From Heterotrichella gracilis (lineage: Eukaryota; Sar; Xanthophyceae; Tribonematales; Xanthonemataceae): a stretch of DNA of 64,000 nucleotides. Location: positions 91,844 through 155,843 of the forward strand of contig JAULBX010001115.1 in assembly GCA_032358255.1 (NCBI GenBank). The letters run 5' to 3'. Of the stretch, positions 25,401-37,472 are shown piece by piece (the stretch's first letter is position 1; each line of letters starts with the position of its first letter). The position numbers and the translations under genes are program-made. The notes beneath the pieces were generated by a model. It ran no database searches, was not told where the DNA came from, and saw only the letters and a program-made list of their open reading frames with translations.

Positions 25401-26377
25401 CAGCACCAGGCTGCCCTGGCTGCAGGCCTGCAGGTTGGTGGCCACAGAGGGGGGTGCTGCGCCCGTCAGCATGGTCTGCACGTCGCCTGTCGAGAAGGAT
25501 CCCACGCCGCAGTTTGTGGTCACCACAGCCAGCACGCGCAGGGAGGCGGGGGGTGCGGTGGGGTACTTGATGGACTGGGTGGCGCGCGGGGACACGACCT
25601 GGGTAGAATGGGGGGCGGGGTGGATGTGCAGGTGTGCAGAGGGAAGGGGTGCAGCGCAGGGTGGTTGTCTGCCAAGGAAAGCCTTGGTGCTGCACTGCCA
25701 CTCTACACAGGTGGCCCAAGACTGGCTGGTACTCCTTTTATTTGGGTGTGTCAGGTGGTTTTGTGGTTGCCATAGCTGGCTGGTGGCTGGTGGCTGGTGG
25801 TGATGCTTGGTGGTGGTGCAGTGATGGTGCAGTGGTCTAGCCCAGTATGTTTGCGTGCTCACCTTGACATCATCCACGGCCAGCACCTTGCCCCGCAGTG
25901 TTCCTGTGACCCTGGCCCACGTGACGCTGGGCACGCAGGCGAAGGGCAGGGAGGTCAGGGGGTGGCCAAAGTCAAGCGAGTACACCGCAGGCATGCCACT
26001 GCCATCGACCGACTCGAGCGACACCAGGTAGCGGCCACCGGCACCGTCTGCCTGCAGGAATCCAACCAATACGCGGCCGACATACTCCTGGGCGGTGGGG
26101 GTTGCGGCCAGGCCTGCACGCACCAGGGGGCGGGATGGGTCAGACATGCGTATAGGTGGTATTTGGGACAGGCACTTGTGGCTGGGTCCTGCGAACAGTT
26201 GACACGTAGAGTGCTTATGACAGGAGATGCGCCCGCAGAACGGTGCTGGGGCTTCGCAGTATTCTGTGTGAGGTGGCACACCCTGGTGGGGTGGCGTTGC
26301 TCACCTGGGTGTAGGCGGGTTGCCACCAAGGTCAGGAGGCCAACATAAAATACAGGCAGGGCATTGGCGCCATGCAT
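22456..26377 (-). CDS. Secreted M11 (gametolysin-type) zinc metalloprotease with Pro-rich tail
   Basis: Eight exons on the minus strand (26377-26305, 26113-25863, 25598-25354, 25087-24789, 24559-24327, 24070-23909, 23460-23280, 22985-22456) stay in phase and give 657 residues. The N-terminus MHGANALPVFYVGLLTLVAT is a likely signal peptide. The zinc site is HELGHNINVPH at 276-286, followed by YEYGDGSSPMG, exactly as in Chlamydomonas gametolysin and the Volvox VMPs. Residues 455-474 (CSDGLDNDCDGLVDGDDPGC) match the MopE-like Asp-rich motif. From about 483 the protein is Pro-rich with PPPPSP and KPPPPTKKHPPP repeats, as in hydroxyproline-rich wall proteins. The family cleaves algal wall glycoproteins during gamete or daughter-cell release. 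In-frame ATG 26515 is an alternative start without a signal peptide at its head. Confidence 0.88.
25272..25335 (-). repeat. (GGGGCA)n hexanucleotide microsatellite
   Basis: About ten and a half copies of CCCCTG on the plus strand, GGGGCA on the gene strand, lie about 20 bases after the splice donor of metalloprotease intron 3. Confidence 0.95.
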
Positions 26378-27494
26378 GGCAGCAGGCCGCGCCGTAGCCA
26401 CTGCGGGGTGCGGCCACCCTCGCAGCTGTTCTGACCCAGCCTTGTCACGAGCTGGTGGCCCGACGCACTCGTTGCGGGTCCATGCACGATAGGGTACCCA
26501 CAATAGGGTACCCAACTCGAAATGAAGCTTCCAACCCTTTGGGAGGGGCGGTGTAGGGCAATCAAAAGCTCAGTACCGCATCCCAGAGGCACTCCGACTT
26601 TCGCTGTGGGGTTGAGAACGCAGGGAAGCCCCTCTGCTGTAGGTGGTGGTGCACGCTTAGCCCCAGCGTGAGCCTCACGCTATGCCCATGAGGACGCATG
26701 GCTGCCCACTTGTGTTGGCCTCAGACTTTGTCAATGAGGCGAAAGCTGTTCCCGAAACCTTCCTAAAGTTGGCAAGCTGACTCTAGAAGAACAAAATGGT
26801 GCGGAGAAGGGGCTTGGTCAACTTTATCAGCGAGCACAAGGCCCGTGCTTGTCTGCCAAGGCTGGTGTGGACTTGGCGAGTTTGGGGTGACGTACAGGTG
26901 GCTTGTACCGCAGAGGCCTACGTCTGACAAGACGTTGTCAGGTACAGGGCGGTTTCGTCTGCGCGAGCCACGAGGGCAATCCCTCCAGGGATGAGCTACC
27001 CGAGTGTTAAGACGGGGACATTGGCAGGCACTGTGGAAGAGCTGCATATTCTGCAGGTGCGCGCTGTGGCAACCGCACTTTCGGCGATAAGAAGTGGTTA
27101 CCGCATAGGCTCTATCACCCTGCTGTTTGGACACCCAATCCACCTGCAAGCTTGCGTAGTATTCACGCGGTATTGCCCGACAAGGTTTTACCATAAATAG
27201 AACCAGCCCAACCTGCAGCCCAACTCGGCTGAGGCAAGGTGCTTGGTCAGCAGTGCAGCGTGTGCTCCACAAACACCCTTGGCTGCGCAGGCGCCACCAC
27301 GCACCCCTCGACCACTCCCGACTGACATATATCCCTACCACCCATACTATCGTATCAGCCTCCAGCCAGACCCTGTCAGCGCTGCTGGCGGTGGCAACTC
27401 GACACGTCGGCGGCCAGTCACACAAGTAGTAGGTTGGAGCTCGCATGGCCTAGCAACACGTGCTGCCTCCAGCTGACCAAGCACTCCGGCACGC
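26378..27494. other. Divergent intergenic region, protease/SLC35F6-like
   Basis: The promoter space of two divergent genes. It contains a small tandem AGGGTACCCA repeat near 26490-26516. A long minus-strand open frame (26763-27446) shows no family features and was not called. Confidence 0.55.
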
Positions 27495-30400
27495 ATGGCT
27501 TCTTCGCCGAGCGCCCGCCTGTCTGTGCTGGGACTCATCGTGTTTGGAACCACCACCGCTTTCTTCGCCAAGCTAGGTGAGTGGACAGACGAGCAGCTGG
27601 GGGCTCGCATGCGTGCATGCACTCTGTCCTAGAGGGCGATGCACTGGGCAATGCGAAGTCTACTACGCAATCGCTGGAAGGACTGCAGTGTATCAGCCTC
27701 TTGAGCGGGTCATTGGAGGTCAATAAATGCGCCCACATAGCTGTTTTTGCTTCTCCGGCACTTATACCTCAAAGTCAAACTGATACCATGGCCGGTCATA
27801 TGATGCAACCAACAGTGTATGCAGTGCATTGCATAGTGGCTGGGCCTGAACAGGTCCAATACAGACACGTTTGTCGTCACCGGTACGAGTCACCAATGTG
27901 GTACCTACAGCTCCACTCTCAGTGCACTCTCAGGAGGTACCTACCATGGTTTCCTGTACCAGTAAGCTGTTAACATATATATGAGCACAGCTGATCAGAC
28001 AGGAACAGTGAAGCCCCAAGTTCAGCAGGTATGAATGAGTATGTGGGTTGCATGGCGCAGTTTGGAAACAAAACCTTTTTTTTGCAAAACGCTTCAGCTT
28101 TAATGCTGCAAACCGGTCAGTGCGCCACTGCGCCTGCTGCCCTCGGGGCCCCTCCCACGGGGGTATGCCATGCGCCATCCCTACCCAGCCCCTTGCAAGG
28201 TCGACCACCTCCAACCTGCCGCACCCCTCCGCAGTGTACGAGCTGCCGGCTCCTGGCCTGGATGGCGAGCTCACCCTCTTCCTCAAGCCCTGGTTCATGG
28301 CCACTGTCATGTTTGCCGGCATGAGCCTGTGCCTGCCAATCGCGCTGTGGCAGCAGAAGCAGGAGCAGCAGCAGGGGAGCACAGCAGTTGGGGCGGGGGG
28401 AAAGGTGTGTGTGCGACACGTTCACCATAGCAGCCATCTAGTTACATTGGCAAGGCTGACTTACAAGAACCAATGCTGTTCTTTTCGTGTCTCTTTTCCT
28501 TTTAACGAAGCGTCGTCTTGTTTTCAAGGTGCATGTCTCATGCGCAACGGGCATGCAGGTTGAGTGCATGCACACAATTTCTGGCAGCGTTTGACTGGTA
28601 GCTGCCAGTTTGTACGCCCTCACCCGCGTGCTTTCCTTCCCCTCCAACCCTTACCCTTTTGCCCTCCCCAGCAGGCCCCCCAATCGCTGAGCGAGGCCCG
28701 CCAAGCCCTGCTGCTGTCAGTGCCCACCGTATTTGACCTGGCGGCCACGGGTCTCATGAACACCGGCCTGCTGACCATCACCGCCAGCGTGTACCAGATG
28801 ATGCGCGGGGCGGGCATGCTGTTCACTGCGCTGCTGTCGGTGCTGTTCCTGGGCAGGAAGCTCAACAGGATGCACGGGGCGGGGCTGCTGCTGTGCACGG
28901 TGAGTGAGACGGAGGGTGGGGGAGGAGGCGGGGCGGTGTACAGGGACTGCCGCATGTTGCCCTTATGTACTGAAAAGCCTGAATGCAATGATGCATTGTG
29001 AGTAAAGTGCAACTATGGCAGTTGCTGCTGCTCAGACGGCCTGCATTGTCAGTAATACTAGTTGTGGGTTTCGCGTGCCCAGTAACAAATGGTCCCACTT
29101 TTGCGTGTGTGGCAGTACATGGTATTTGGTATTCCATTGCGCCGCCCTGCCGTGTGTTGACCCTCTCCCCCCTTGCTTCAGATTGGCATCTGCCTGGTGG
29201 GCACGTCGGGTGTGCTGTCCGGGGATGGGGGGGCGGCGCAGGTAGACCTACCCCAGTGGAGGGTGCTGCTGGGGGTCATGCTGGTGGTGGCCAGTCAGGT
29301 AAGGGAGGCGGATGGTGGGCACGCGTGCCTTGCTTTCCTCGACAGCATGTTGACATCCTGCCGGTGAATTGTGATGGGGCACGCTGCACCTGGGAACACA
29401 GGGTCCTGTGCCGGGCAAGCCTCTCCCCCCTTTCGCCCTCATCCCTGTACTCACCCCACCTTGCCCCCTCCCCGCCGCGCAGTGCGTGCAGGCCGCCCAG
29501 GTGACTGTCGAGGACTACACGCTGAGCGAGGTGCGCATCCCGCCCCTCAAGGTGGTTGGCTACGAGGGGGTGATTGGCCTGGCGCTCATGGTCACCCTGG
29601 TGCTGCCGGCGCTGCAGGCCTCGCCCCTGCAGGGTGGGGGGCTGGCGGAGGACACCTGGGAGTCGCTACATGTGAGTGGTGGCTGCAGGGTGGTGGGGAC
29701 GTAGCGCAATCGTGGGGTGGTGGCATGGCCATAGGGACTAGCGGGTATATGGTAGCGAATGGCACAGGATAAAGAATGTGGCATGATGCCGCGTCATCGA
29801 TATGATTTGCTTTCGCTGACTGTGGTATGGGTGGGGTGACGGGCACCGCTGCTGATGGGGCGGCAGAAGACGCTTATATGGAGCAGCAGTGGTTAAACTG
29901 TGACCACTCGAAAGTTTACTTAACAGAAGGTTTCTTTGCAAGCATGTGGGTGGGCTTACGGAACCCGCGCACTGCATTGCGCTAAATATGAGTGCATGGG
30001 GTACTCTTCCATGCAGGGCCAATGATCAGAATTCATACCAATGTCCTACTGTCCACCTGTGGTTTTTGTCCAGCTGATGCACTTGTACCTCATATGCACA
30101 TGGACGTATCAGCACATACCCCGCCACTAACGCGTGCCCCTCCCATCCCCACTGCTCAGATGCTATCACACTCCCCTGAGCTCCTGGCGGTGGTGGTGGT
30201 GGACATGCTTGCGCTGGGGGCCTTCAACATTGCGGGAATGAACGTGACAGGTAAGGGACTTGCACATTCATGCTGCTGGAATTGGCTGTTTATGTAGGAG
30301 CTTACTGTAGCATTGGTGTACCATGGTTTGACATTCTCATAAATGCATTGAGTATGCTGGCAAGTCCAAACATTATGTACCATTCTGCAAACACGTCTGC

Positions 30401-31303
30401 CATTGGGAAGTACATATCGCATTGCCAGCAGCTGCGTTGACCATTGCACTACCTTTTCCCTCGTGGCTCTCAAGAAGTGACCCCTCACTCACCTCGCCCT
30501 TCCCCTTTTATGAGCAGAGCAGCTGGGGGGCACCTACCGCACTGTGCTCGACACCATGCGCACCATGTTTGTGTGGCTGGTGGGCCTGGGCGTGTTCTAC
30601 GCCTCGGGCGGGGGGTTGGGGGAGTCGTGGAACGAGTGGTCATACCTGCAGCTCGTTGGGTAAGCATCATCAGAACCCTAGGCTAGGGTATTGGTGTGCC
30701 ACGCAGCCTGCCTGTGTGCAATTGCATGCCAGTGTAATCGCAGCTATTGCCGTGGTGGTGCATGGTATGTGCATGCTGGCTGGAAACCATACCCTTCAAC
30801 GGGCATTCTTCTTCCCAACGCATCCATCATGTTCTTTCATCACCACATCAACTTCACCGCCGGTGCCTCTTTGTTCCAGGTTCTGTGTCATTGTTAGCGG
30901 CACTTTCACATATGGCAAGGGGGATGAGCAGGCCAAGGAGGAGAAGCGCCTCATTGCTCAGCAGGCGGTGGTGGAGGAGCAGCTGGCGGAAATCGCACAG
31001 GCGGCACTGGAGGAGCGTGCTGCTGCAGAGGTCAAGGGCAAGGAACTGGTGGCGCTCAACGCGCTGCCTGGGGAGGTGCCTGGGCGGCAGCGGGGGCTGG
31101 CTGACGCGCGGCGGCGGTTGGTGGCGCAGCCAGAGCGGGTGGTGTCGCGTGCGGGGCGGGTGCAGCGGCGCAACACCTTCATGCTGGCGGCAAGGCCTTG
31201 CGGTGGGGTGGTGCGGCGGGTGCCAGGGGTAGCGATGCGTGCTGCTGCGGTGGGGGTGGGTGCGGCGCCTATGGGGGCCATGCCCATGCGGGTGCTGCTG
31301 TGA
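27495..31303 (+). CDS. SLC35F6: SLC35F6-like transporter (drug/metabolite transporter superfamily)
   Basis: Eight exons (27495-27576, 28235-28404, 28672-28899, 29182-29298, 29483-29671, 30160-30250, 30518-30659, 30880-31303) join in phase to 480 residues. The hydrophobic segments follow the 10-helix DMT plan: a first helix LSVLGLIVFGTTTAFFAKL, then PWFMATVMFAGM. The family core reads VPTVFDLAATGLMNTGLL, SVYQMMRGAGMLFTALLSVLFLGRKL, LLGVMLVVASQ..QAAQVTVED, GYEGVIGLALMVTLVLP, and ELLAVVVVDMLALGAFNIAGMNVT. These align with human SLC35F6 (MLRGA, FLGRRL, VEGLFGF, FNFAGISVT). The human protein sits in lysosomal and mitochondrial membranes and its substrate is unsettled. After the last helix a soluble tail of about 125 residues, first Glu/Ala-rich coiled-coil then Arg/Ala-rich, has no counterpart in animal homologues. 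Confidence 0.85.
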
Positions 31304-32835
31304 GGCGAGGAGTACTTGGTACTGCACCCATGGGCATGACGCCACGTGGCACCACAGTGTTCACTGGCATAGGAGAAAAGTAGACAGGCAGGAACATGCC
31401 TCCCTGTAGAGGAACAGTTCCTGTAGTTGGGGTCTGCCAGGGTAGAAGGGATTTTCAGATTACAGTTTTCGTTAAGGGACACAGCACGCCACGGCGCAAC
31501 TGTCTATTTTTTTTAAAGACAGGTCATTTTGTCACCTTCACGGCAATGCTGTTCATAAGCAGCAGTAGGCCAGCCCATTTTTGCCCAGTCCGACAGCTGA
31601 AGAGCCTGGCTGGGGCTTAACGTAAAGTTTTGTCACCGATGGCCATGCACAGGTTGAGTCCTTCAGTCCCTAGGAGGATTCCTATAATATACTATAACAA
31701 CGGCATTTTGTTTTTATTTGTGCTATGAGGTATTATAGTGTAGTATAATTCAAATTAGTATCAGCTGAGTCTGATTTTTTTACGCCCACAAAATCACTAA
31801 CTTGAATTTAGTAGTTTTGTAGGCCTACCGGTACAATGCCATTGTACCTCAGATGTAGTACATGCAGTACACGTTGCAATATATATGAGTATCATAGTAT
31901 GCAACGTTACCAGTGCCGTGTAGTATGGGCCCTCAACTTGGGCATGCCAATATTTGGACTTTCTTGAAGTCCAAAGATCTTTGAACATTGCTGGTCGATC
32001 ATGATCATGATTTTGCAATAACATACGAGATGCATACATCATGTGATTGTATGGACGCCCTAAAGGATCTTCAAGCCGGCAATGATTGCAATTATAGGCC
32101 TATAGGCAGGCCTGCACTGAGTGCCCAGTGGCACGAGCGCAGCTGCAAGTATATATACATGCGTATACGATGTCTGTAGTGCAGATGTTTCCACGTGCAC
32201 TACTGCTGATTGCCAATGGGGGCCACGGGGAATGACTGTACAGCTGATTAACACAATTGAAATTGAAGAAAATAAAAGAAATACTACTGCCAACATTTCA
32301 CTCACTTCGAATGAGACTAAGCTTCGCACGCATACATGTCACGGTGTCATTCACCTTACTATGCACGTGGGGGTGCCAAGTTGGATCATTTCCATGCTAC
32401 CCATAGGTAGGAAATGCCATGTGCACGAAGCTTGGACTTGATATGCAATGCATAGACGCCATAGCATGCCATGGGCTGGGCCATGGCAGGACGTGCTGTA
32501 CTACAGGCTGTGGAGGAGCGTGCTAGGAACCGGGTGGGAGACACAGGGGAAATTCCTTCGAAGAAGTGGTGCTGCTGAAAGCCTAGCAGGCAGTGCAGTA
32601 CGCCGGGCGCACGCCGCAATGGCAGGCCAGACCGCGGGTTGAAGCACGGTGCACCTATCCTGCCAAACCTTGGTCAGTGACACCAAGAGTTGTGCAAGTG
32701 GAATGCCAATAGCAGCTTGTGCGCCATGCCTGCTGTTGCCCCCCCCCTTAGCGTGCATCCCGCTTGCGCATGGCACGTCACAGTGCCCCCCACATTCCAT
32801 CCTCGCGCTTCTGCCCTCATCATCCCCTTCCACTC
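31304..32835. other. Intergenic between convergent genes
   Basis: This AT-rich stretch between SLC35F6-like (+) and the CAP59-like gene (-) contains an imperfect inverted repeat around 31678-31750 (TATAATATACTATAAC versus ATTATAGTGTAGTATAATT). No coding or RNA gene was recognised. Confidence 0.55.
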
Positions 32836-35800
32836 CTACGGCTTCATCCCCTTCCACTCCTCCATGAAGCAGTCATTGAACTGCACCCAGTCTGCATCCG
32901 GCGCCTTGTGGCAGCACAGCTGGCGGGGAGACATGGGGAAGGAGGGCCAGTCGATGGGGGAGGAGGACACGGCGGACCAGTCCTGAGGGGGGGGGTTGAA
33001 GGAGGGTGAGGCCAGGAGGGGGCACATGCAGGGTGGCACATGCATGCTGCAGGCAGCTCACACATGACTGTGCATCGCACAATCCACATGCAGATACCAC
33101 TCCCACCCTCCCTCCTATCCAATACGGTATATGCATGGACCCCTTGCACATGTGTGGGGCCGACCAGCACATGCCTCGCCCCACCTTGCCTATGCACACA
33201 GGCCTCTCCCCCCTCCCCTTAGCACACCCACCTTGAACCCCTCCGGCTTTGCCCCCTCGTGCATTGCCCTCACCCCAACCTGCAGCGTATCAAACTCCTT
33301 TGCCTCGTACGCTGTGCGCACGCCGGGGTCCACCAGCATGCGCATGTGGCCCCGCAGCGCCAGGTCCTTGCAGTACAGGGAGCACTCGCTGGCGTCGCAC
33401 TCCTGGCGCCCCTGGCGGGACCTGCAAGGGGGGATTGGAGGGAGGGGTGAGGGGGTGGGTGCGGCCGATGGAGGGGCTTTGGTGCAATGCCATGCACCAC
33501 ATGTGACATGTGCAAGGGGGTGCACGGAGATTGCGCATAGGGCTGTCAGCAAGGGAGGTACGGTAGCAGGGCGTGAGGCACAGCCACACAGGCGCTGCCT
33601 TGCGGCCCCACCCTTGCCAAAGCATCCGCATGCTTAACCCTCTGTCCCCCCACCTCCCCGCCCCCACCACCACCCACCTGAACCGCACCCCCTCCATGAT
33701 TGGCCCGGCCTCCAGCACCACCATCCCGTTCCAGCAGCAGGACACGGGGAAGGGCAGGCCCTGGGCAGAGCGGTTGCGCGCCTCGGGGGGGTCGCGCGCA
33801 TATGGGGGCCAGGGGTACAGCATGGCGCCGCTGCGGTCCCTGCCCACCCAGATGTCGCGGAATTTGAGGGGCACGTCGAATTGCGCCCCCTCGGGGAAGG
33901 GCTGCAGGTTCTTCACGGCGGGCTTGAACTGCAACCAGTGGACAGAGAGTGGGTGGAGCGTGCTGATTGCGAGGCATGGATGGTGTGCACATGTGTGTGG
34001 CAGGGGCTCACCAGCGTGCAGCACACAGGTAAGAAGGTGGCAGATTGTTACTTTTATTGTTGATTTTGACGCTTTTTAAAATACATGGTATTTTCAAGTA
34101 TGAAATTAGTATATTTTCACTGTTATATCAGGAGGACTTTAATATATCAACCCAAACCTGACCACCGTGATATATTAAAGTCCTCCTGGTTATATATATA
34201 GCTATCATATTAAATATAATTTTCTGTTAAGAGCCATTGTCTTTTCCTAATTTGTTTAGTACCTTGTCCGGCGGGTTTGCATCAAAGTCCATCCCGCACA
34301 CCATGTCCCCCTCCTGCAGCGTCAGCCTCATGAGGTCACCCGCGCAGAAGTACACGTCGTTCACAAAGGCGATGCGCTGCGCACGCCAGGGCACCGCCTC
34401 GTACTTGGTGTAGAACCACTCACGCGGGTGGTCCTGGGGAAAGGAATCGGACCACAGCGGCTCAATGGCCTTGTTGCGAACCTGGGGGGTGGGGGGGGGG
34501 GGGGTATATATGTATGGGGGTAAGGTGGGTGCTGCGGATGACATTTATGACCTCGTAAGTGTAAGTACCTCTAGTAAAGCCTGTCCAAAATGGTATGGCA
34601 CATAGCAGTAATTTGACAGCAATTGCCCCCAAATAGCAAAATCAGTACGCCCAAGCCAGCCCAGTGCCGCCATGTGCTGATGCGAAATGACGCCCCCTTC
34701 ACCCTATTCGTCCCTTCCCCACCTTTGCCAGAAACTCTATCCTGTGCTCCCCCTCACCGCGCTTCAGCTGGCCGTCTGCAGGAGGGGAAGGGGAGGTGGA
34801 AGGTGGGGTAGGTCATACATGCCAGCTGGTGGTGCAAGGGGTGATGATTGGCGGATGGTGCCAAGGGGAGGACATGGGCTGGTGACGGTGCATGCATTTA
34901 GCCCCAGGCAGCATCCCACCACCGGTGCATAAGGCGCTATGTCCATAGCTGTATGCCTTTAGCTCAATGACATGCAGGGTTGATGGCAGAAGGCTGTGCA
35001 TGCGTGATGTTGGACGCATAGGTGGTGGGTAGCTACATGCAGTGTGGTGTGGTCGGCCTGGGTTACCGTACCGTATGCGATTCGGTAGGGCACCTCCAGA
35101 ATGCGCAGGCAGTCGCGCAGCAGCTGCAGCCACACACCTGGGCAAGGGGGGAAGGCGCAATTCAGCCAGGGTTGGGAGGGAACACACTGCCGCATCATGC
35201 CGGCCACCATAACCACCCAATCTTTTGCTGCGGTGCACCATCACCACAGCCTGCCAGTCACACATGGCGCCCCCTCCTACATGCATATGGCACATTGCTA
35301 TTGAGAAATTGATGCTCAGCATCTGATGATCAAGCGCACACACCAACATGCCCCCCCACCCCCACCTGTCCCGTCCCCGCTTGCGCTCTCGTACACCGAC
35401 ACAAAGGTTGCGTTGGCCGGGTATGCCGCCAGGAAGGTGAGCAGGTGCAGGATGTAGTGCGGCATGACGGGGGAGTTGGCGTGCAGGTTGGAGGCAAGCA
35501 GCAGCGGGGGGGAGTCATCAGGGGCGCGCGTGGGCAGGGTGGGGTCCCATGTGCAGGGCACAGAGCGGTCCTGCAGCTCGGCCACCACACCCGCCACCGG
35601 CCCCCACACGTCGTAGTGCAGGCCCCTCCGCCTGTGGATGTCCCGGAAGTAGGCGTGGCATGCGGGGCCGCCGCGCAGCGTGCACCTCAGGATGCGCTTG
35701 GCCACCGGCTGGTAGCCCGCGGCCAGTATCTGCGTGAGGTTGGCGGATAGGTCGGCGGGGGAGCGCTGGGACGGCGGCGGGGGCGGGTGTGGGTTGATGG

Positions 35801-36017
35801 TGTGTGCCGTGAGGCGCTGCAGCTTGTGCGCCAGCTTGTGGTTGGTGCGCTGCACCACGCGGGCCGACACCAGGCAGCACAGCAGCAGCAGGGGCAGCAG
35901 GAGGCACCAGAAGTAGCGCCGCGCGGGGCCGGGGCGGGTGGCGTGGGGGAGCATGGCGGGGGCAGCGGGGAGGGGGAGGGACAGGTGCGGCGCATCCGGC
36001 AGGGGCGGGGTGGGCAT
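32836..36017 (-). CDS. CAP59/CMT1-type (GT69) glycosyltransferase, type II membrane protein
   Basis: Seven exons on the minus strand (36017-35366, 35137-35072, 34776-34733, 34481-34263, 33928-33678, 33421-33232, 32982-32836) join in phase to 522 residues. A short basic N-terminus and one membrane segment at 35-52 (YFWCLLLPLLLLCCLVSA) suggest a type II Golgi protein. The lumenal domain shows the family markers in order: ILAAGYQPVAKRIL, SVYESASGDGT, RIEFLAKVRNKAIEPL, FVNDVYFCAGDLMRL, DMVCGMDFD, FRDIWVGRDRSG, CCWNGMVVLEAGP, FR, then CDASECSLYCKDL and VDPGVRTAYE. These match Cryptococcus CAP59 and alpha-1,3-mannosyltransferase CMT1. The acceptor glycan in an alga is unknown. In-frame ATG 36278 is an alternative start. 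The intron at 33929-34262 contains a hairpin insertion. Confidence 0.88.
34129..34188. mobile_element. 60-bp hairpin MITE-like element, copy 1
   Basis: The arms 34129-34149 and 34168-34188 are perfect 21-bp inverted repeats (CAGGAGGAC... to ...GTCCTCCTG) around an 18-nt loop. The 7-mer GTTATAT sits directly on both sides (34122-34128 and 34189-34195), as expected of a target-site duplication. It lies in an intron of the CAP59-like gene. Confidence 0.8.
34492..34503 (-). repeat. Homopolymer G/C run at intron end
   Basis: A plus-strand run of about 12-13 G, after GGGGGGT, forms the C-rich end of an intron of the CAP59-like gene. Its exact length may be unreliable in sequencing. Confidence 0.7.
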
Positions 36018-37472
36018 GGTCAAGGCTGCAGGGTGGGTGGGAGCGAGTCGGGCGAGGCGGCTGGCAGCGCCCTCCCCACGTGCGCCATTGCAGGTACACC
36101 CCCCCCGGGACTGGTGCACAGCCCGGGGACTACCAACTAGGGTTGCTGATGACCTGGGGGTGTGCTGTGGGCTGGGTGCTGTGGGCTGGGAGGGGTAGAG
36201 GCGCCAGCTGCTGGTGGGGCAGAGGGGGGTGCTGTCCTGCTGTGGCAAAGAGCTGCACTGCCGCGCTGACCTGGCCACTCACACGGCTGCTGTGTCCAGG
36301 TGCCTGGCTAAGCCTGTGGTCCCAGCCAGTTACCTGCGTGAGGGTGCGGTGCTGGTGGTGAGGGGTGTGCGGGGCCTCAGCAGGGAGGGACGGCAGCCAC
36401 ACACAGGGCGTCCAATAGACAACAGTGGCCTAGTAGTACCGCGTCATGTGACCGCAACACTAGACTCACAAGTGCTTGCGCTGGCGTAGGGCAGGGTCCA
36501 ATCCACGCCAAAAGGCGCTGGCTCAAGGTTCCAAACAGATGCAAATGACAGGACCAAGGTGGCAGAGCACACATGCTCTTGGCTGAAACACCACCTGGTC
36601 CTAAGTGGGTCCATGTGGGTGGTACCGTCAGCCCAAGATGTGGGCAACTGAAAACCGTTGGAAGGTGACAAAGACACAGATCGGGTGGTGCAATACATAC
36701 CAGATTTTTTGACAGAACCTAGCTGCAGCCTGTCACCACGGGACGACGTCGAGGTGGGTGCATGCGTGTTGGGGCTGTGCAGCTGCTGCCCAGGGTGGCG
36801 CGCTGGGAAGTGACGACCAGCGTAAACTGCCTAGCGACCGGCGATGGTTGTCCTTGAAGCAATAGCAATAGTGATGTGTTCAGGTATCTCCTACTCCAGT
36901 GCTCTTTTGAACACCACCTGGTGCGGGTCTGTGTGTCACAAGATGCGAGGATGCATGCCGGTAGGCTTGGTGGCTTGTAAGAGGATTGGCGAGCGGGATG
37001 GGCAACACGTATATGTTTGACAATAAACAGCTATGATTCAACCTTTGGTTGCTCCTGACCTCCAGATCTATCAATGCATGATTTCCACCCAACACCCAAC
37101 TCTCCCACAACGACAACGTGTCATACACCCCCTGAGGTCTTTTGGTGACCAAATGCCTGCCGTTGCAAAGCTACAAACCCACATACGCAAAGCTGATGAG
37201 CAAATGTTCAGCCGTATTTTTCCGTGTTGTCAACGACTAACTTGAACGCGGAGCTTCAACCATATATGCATGCATAAACGGCCTGCATGCCACCATGCCG
37301 CTGCATCGGTGACGAGAGCTCGAGCTAAGCCACAGGGGCAAACCCCCACACACCGCGTATAATGAGCACCATGTGGCGTCGAACAGTTTCCACTCCACTC
37401 CCGTTTCTGGCACGCTAACGGATCAGCCCCTGCGTCTGACCAGTCTGCTGACTCAGCAGGTGTCGCGACACC
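36018..37472. other. Divergent intergenic region, CAP59-like/BCKDHB
   Basis: The promoter space of two divergent genes. No coding exon or recognised element was found. Confidence 0.55.

Noticed and set aside
26763-27446. 227-residue minus-strand open frame between the protease and the transporter
   Set aside because: Composition is irregular, no domain is recognisable, there is no matching exon pattern, and it lies in the shared promoter region of two supported genes.
31678-31750. Imperfect AT-rich inverted repeat as a fourth family member
   Set aside because: It has no CAGGRG ends or flanking duplication. AT-rich sequence pairs easily by chance.
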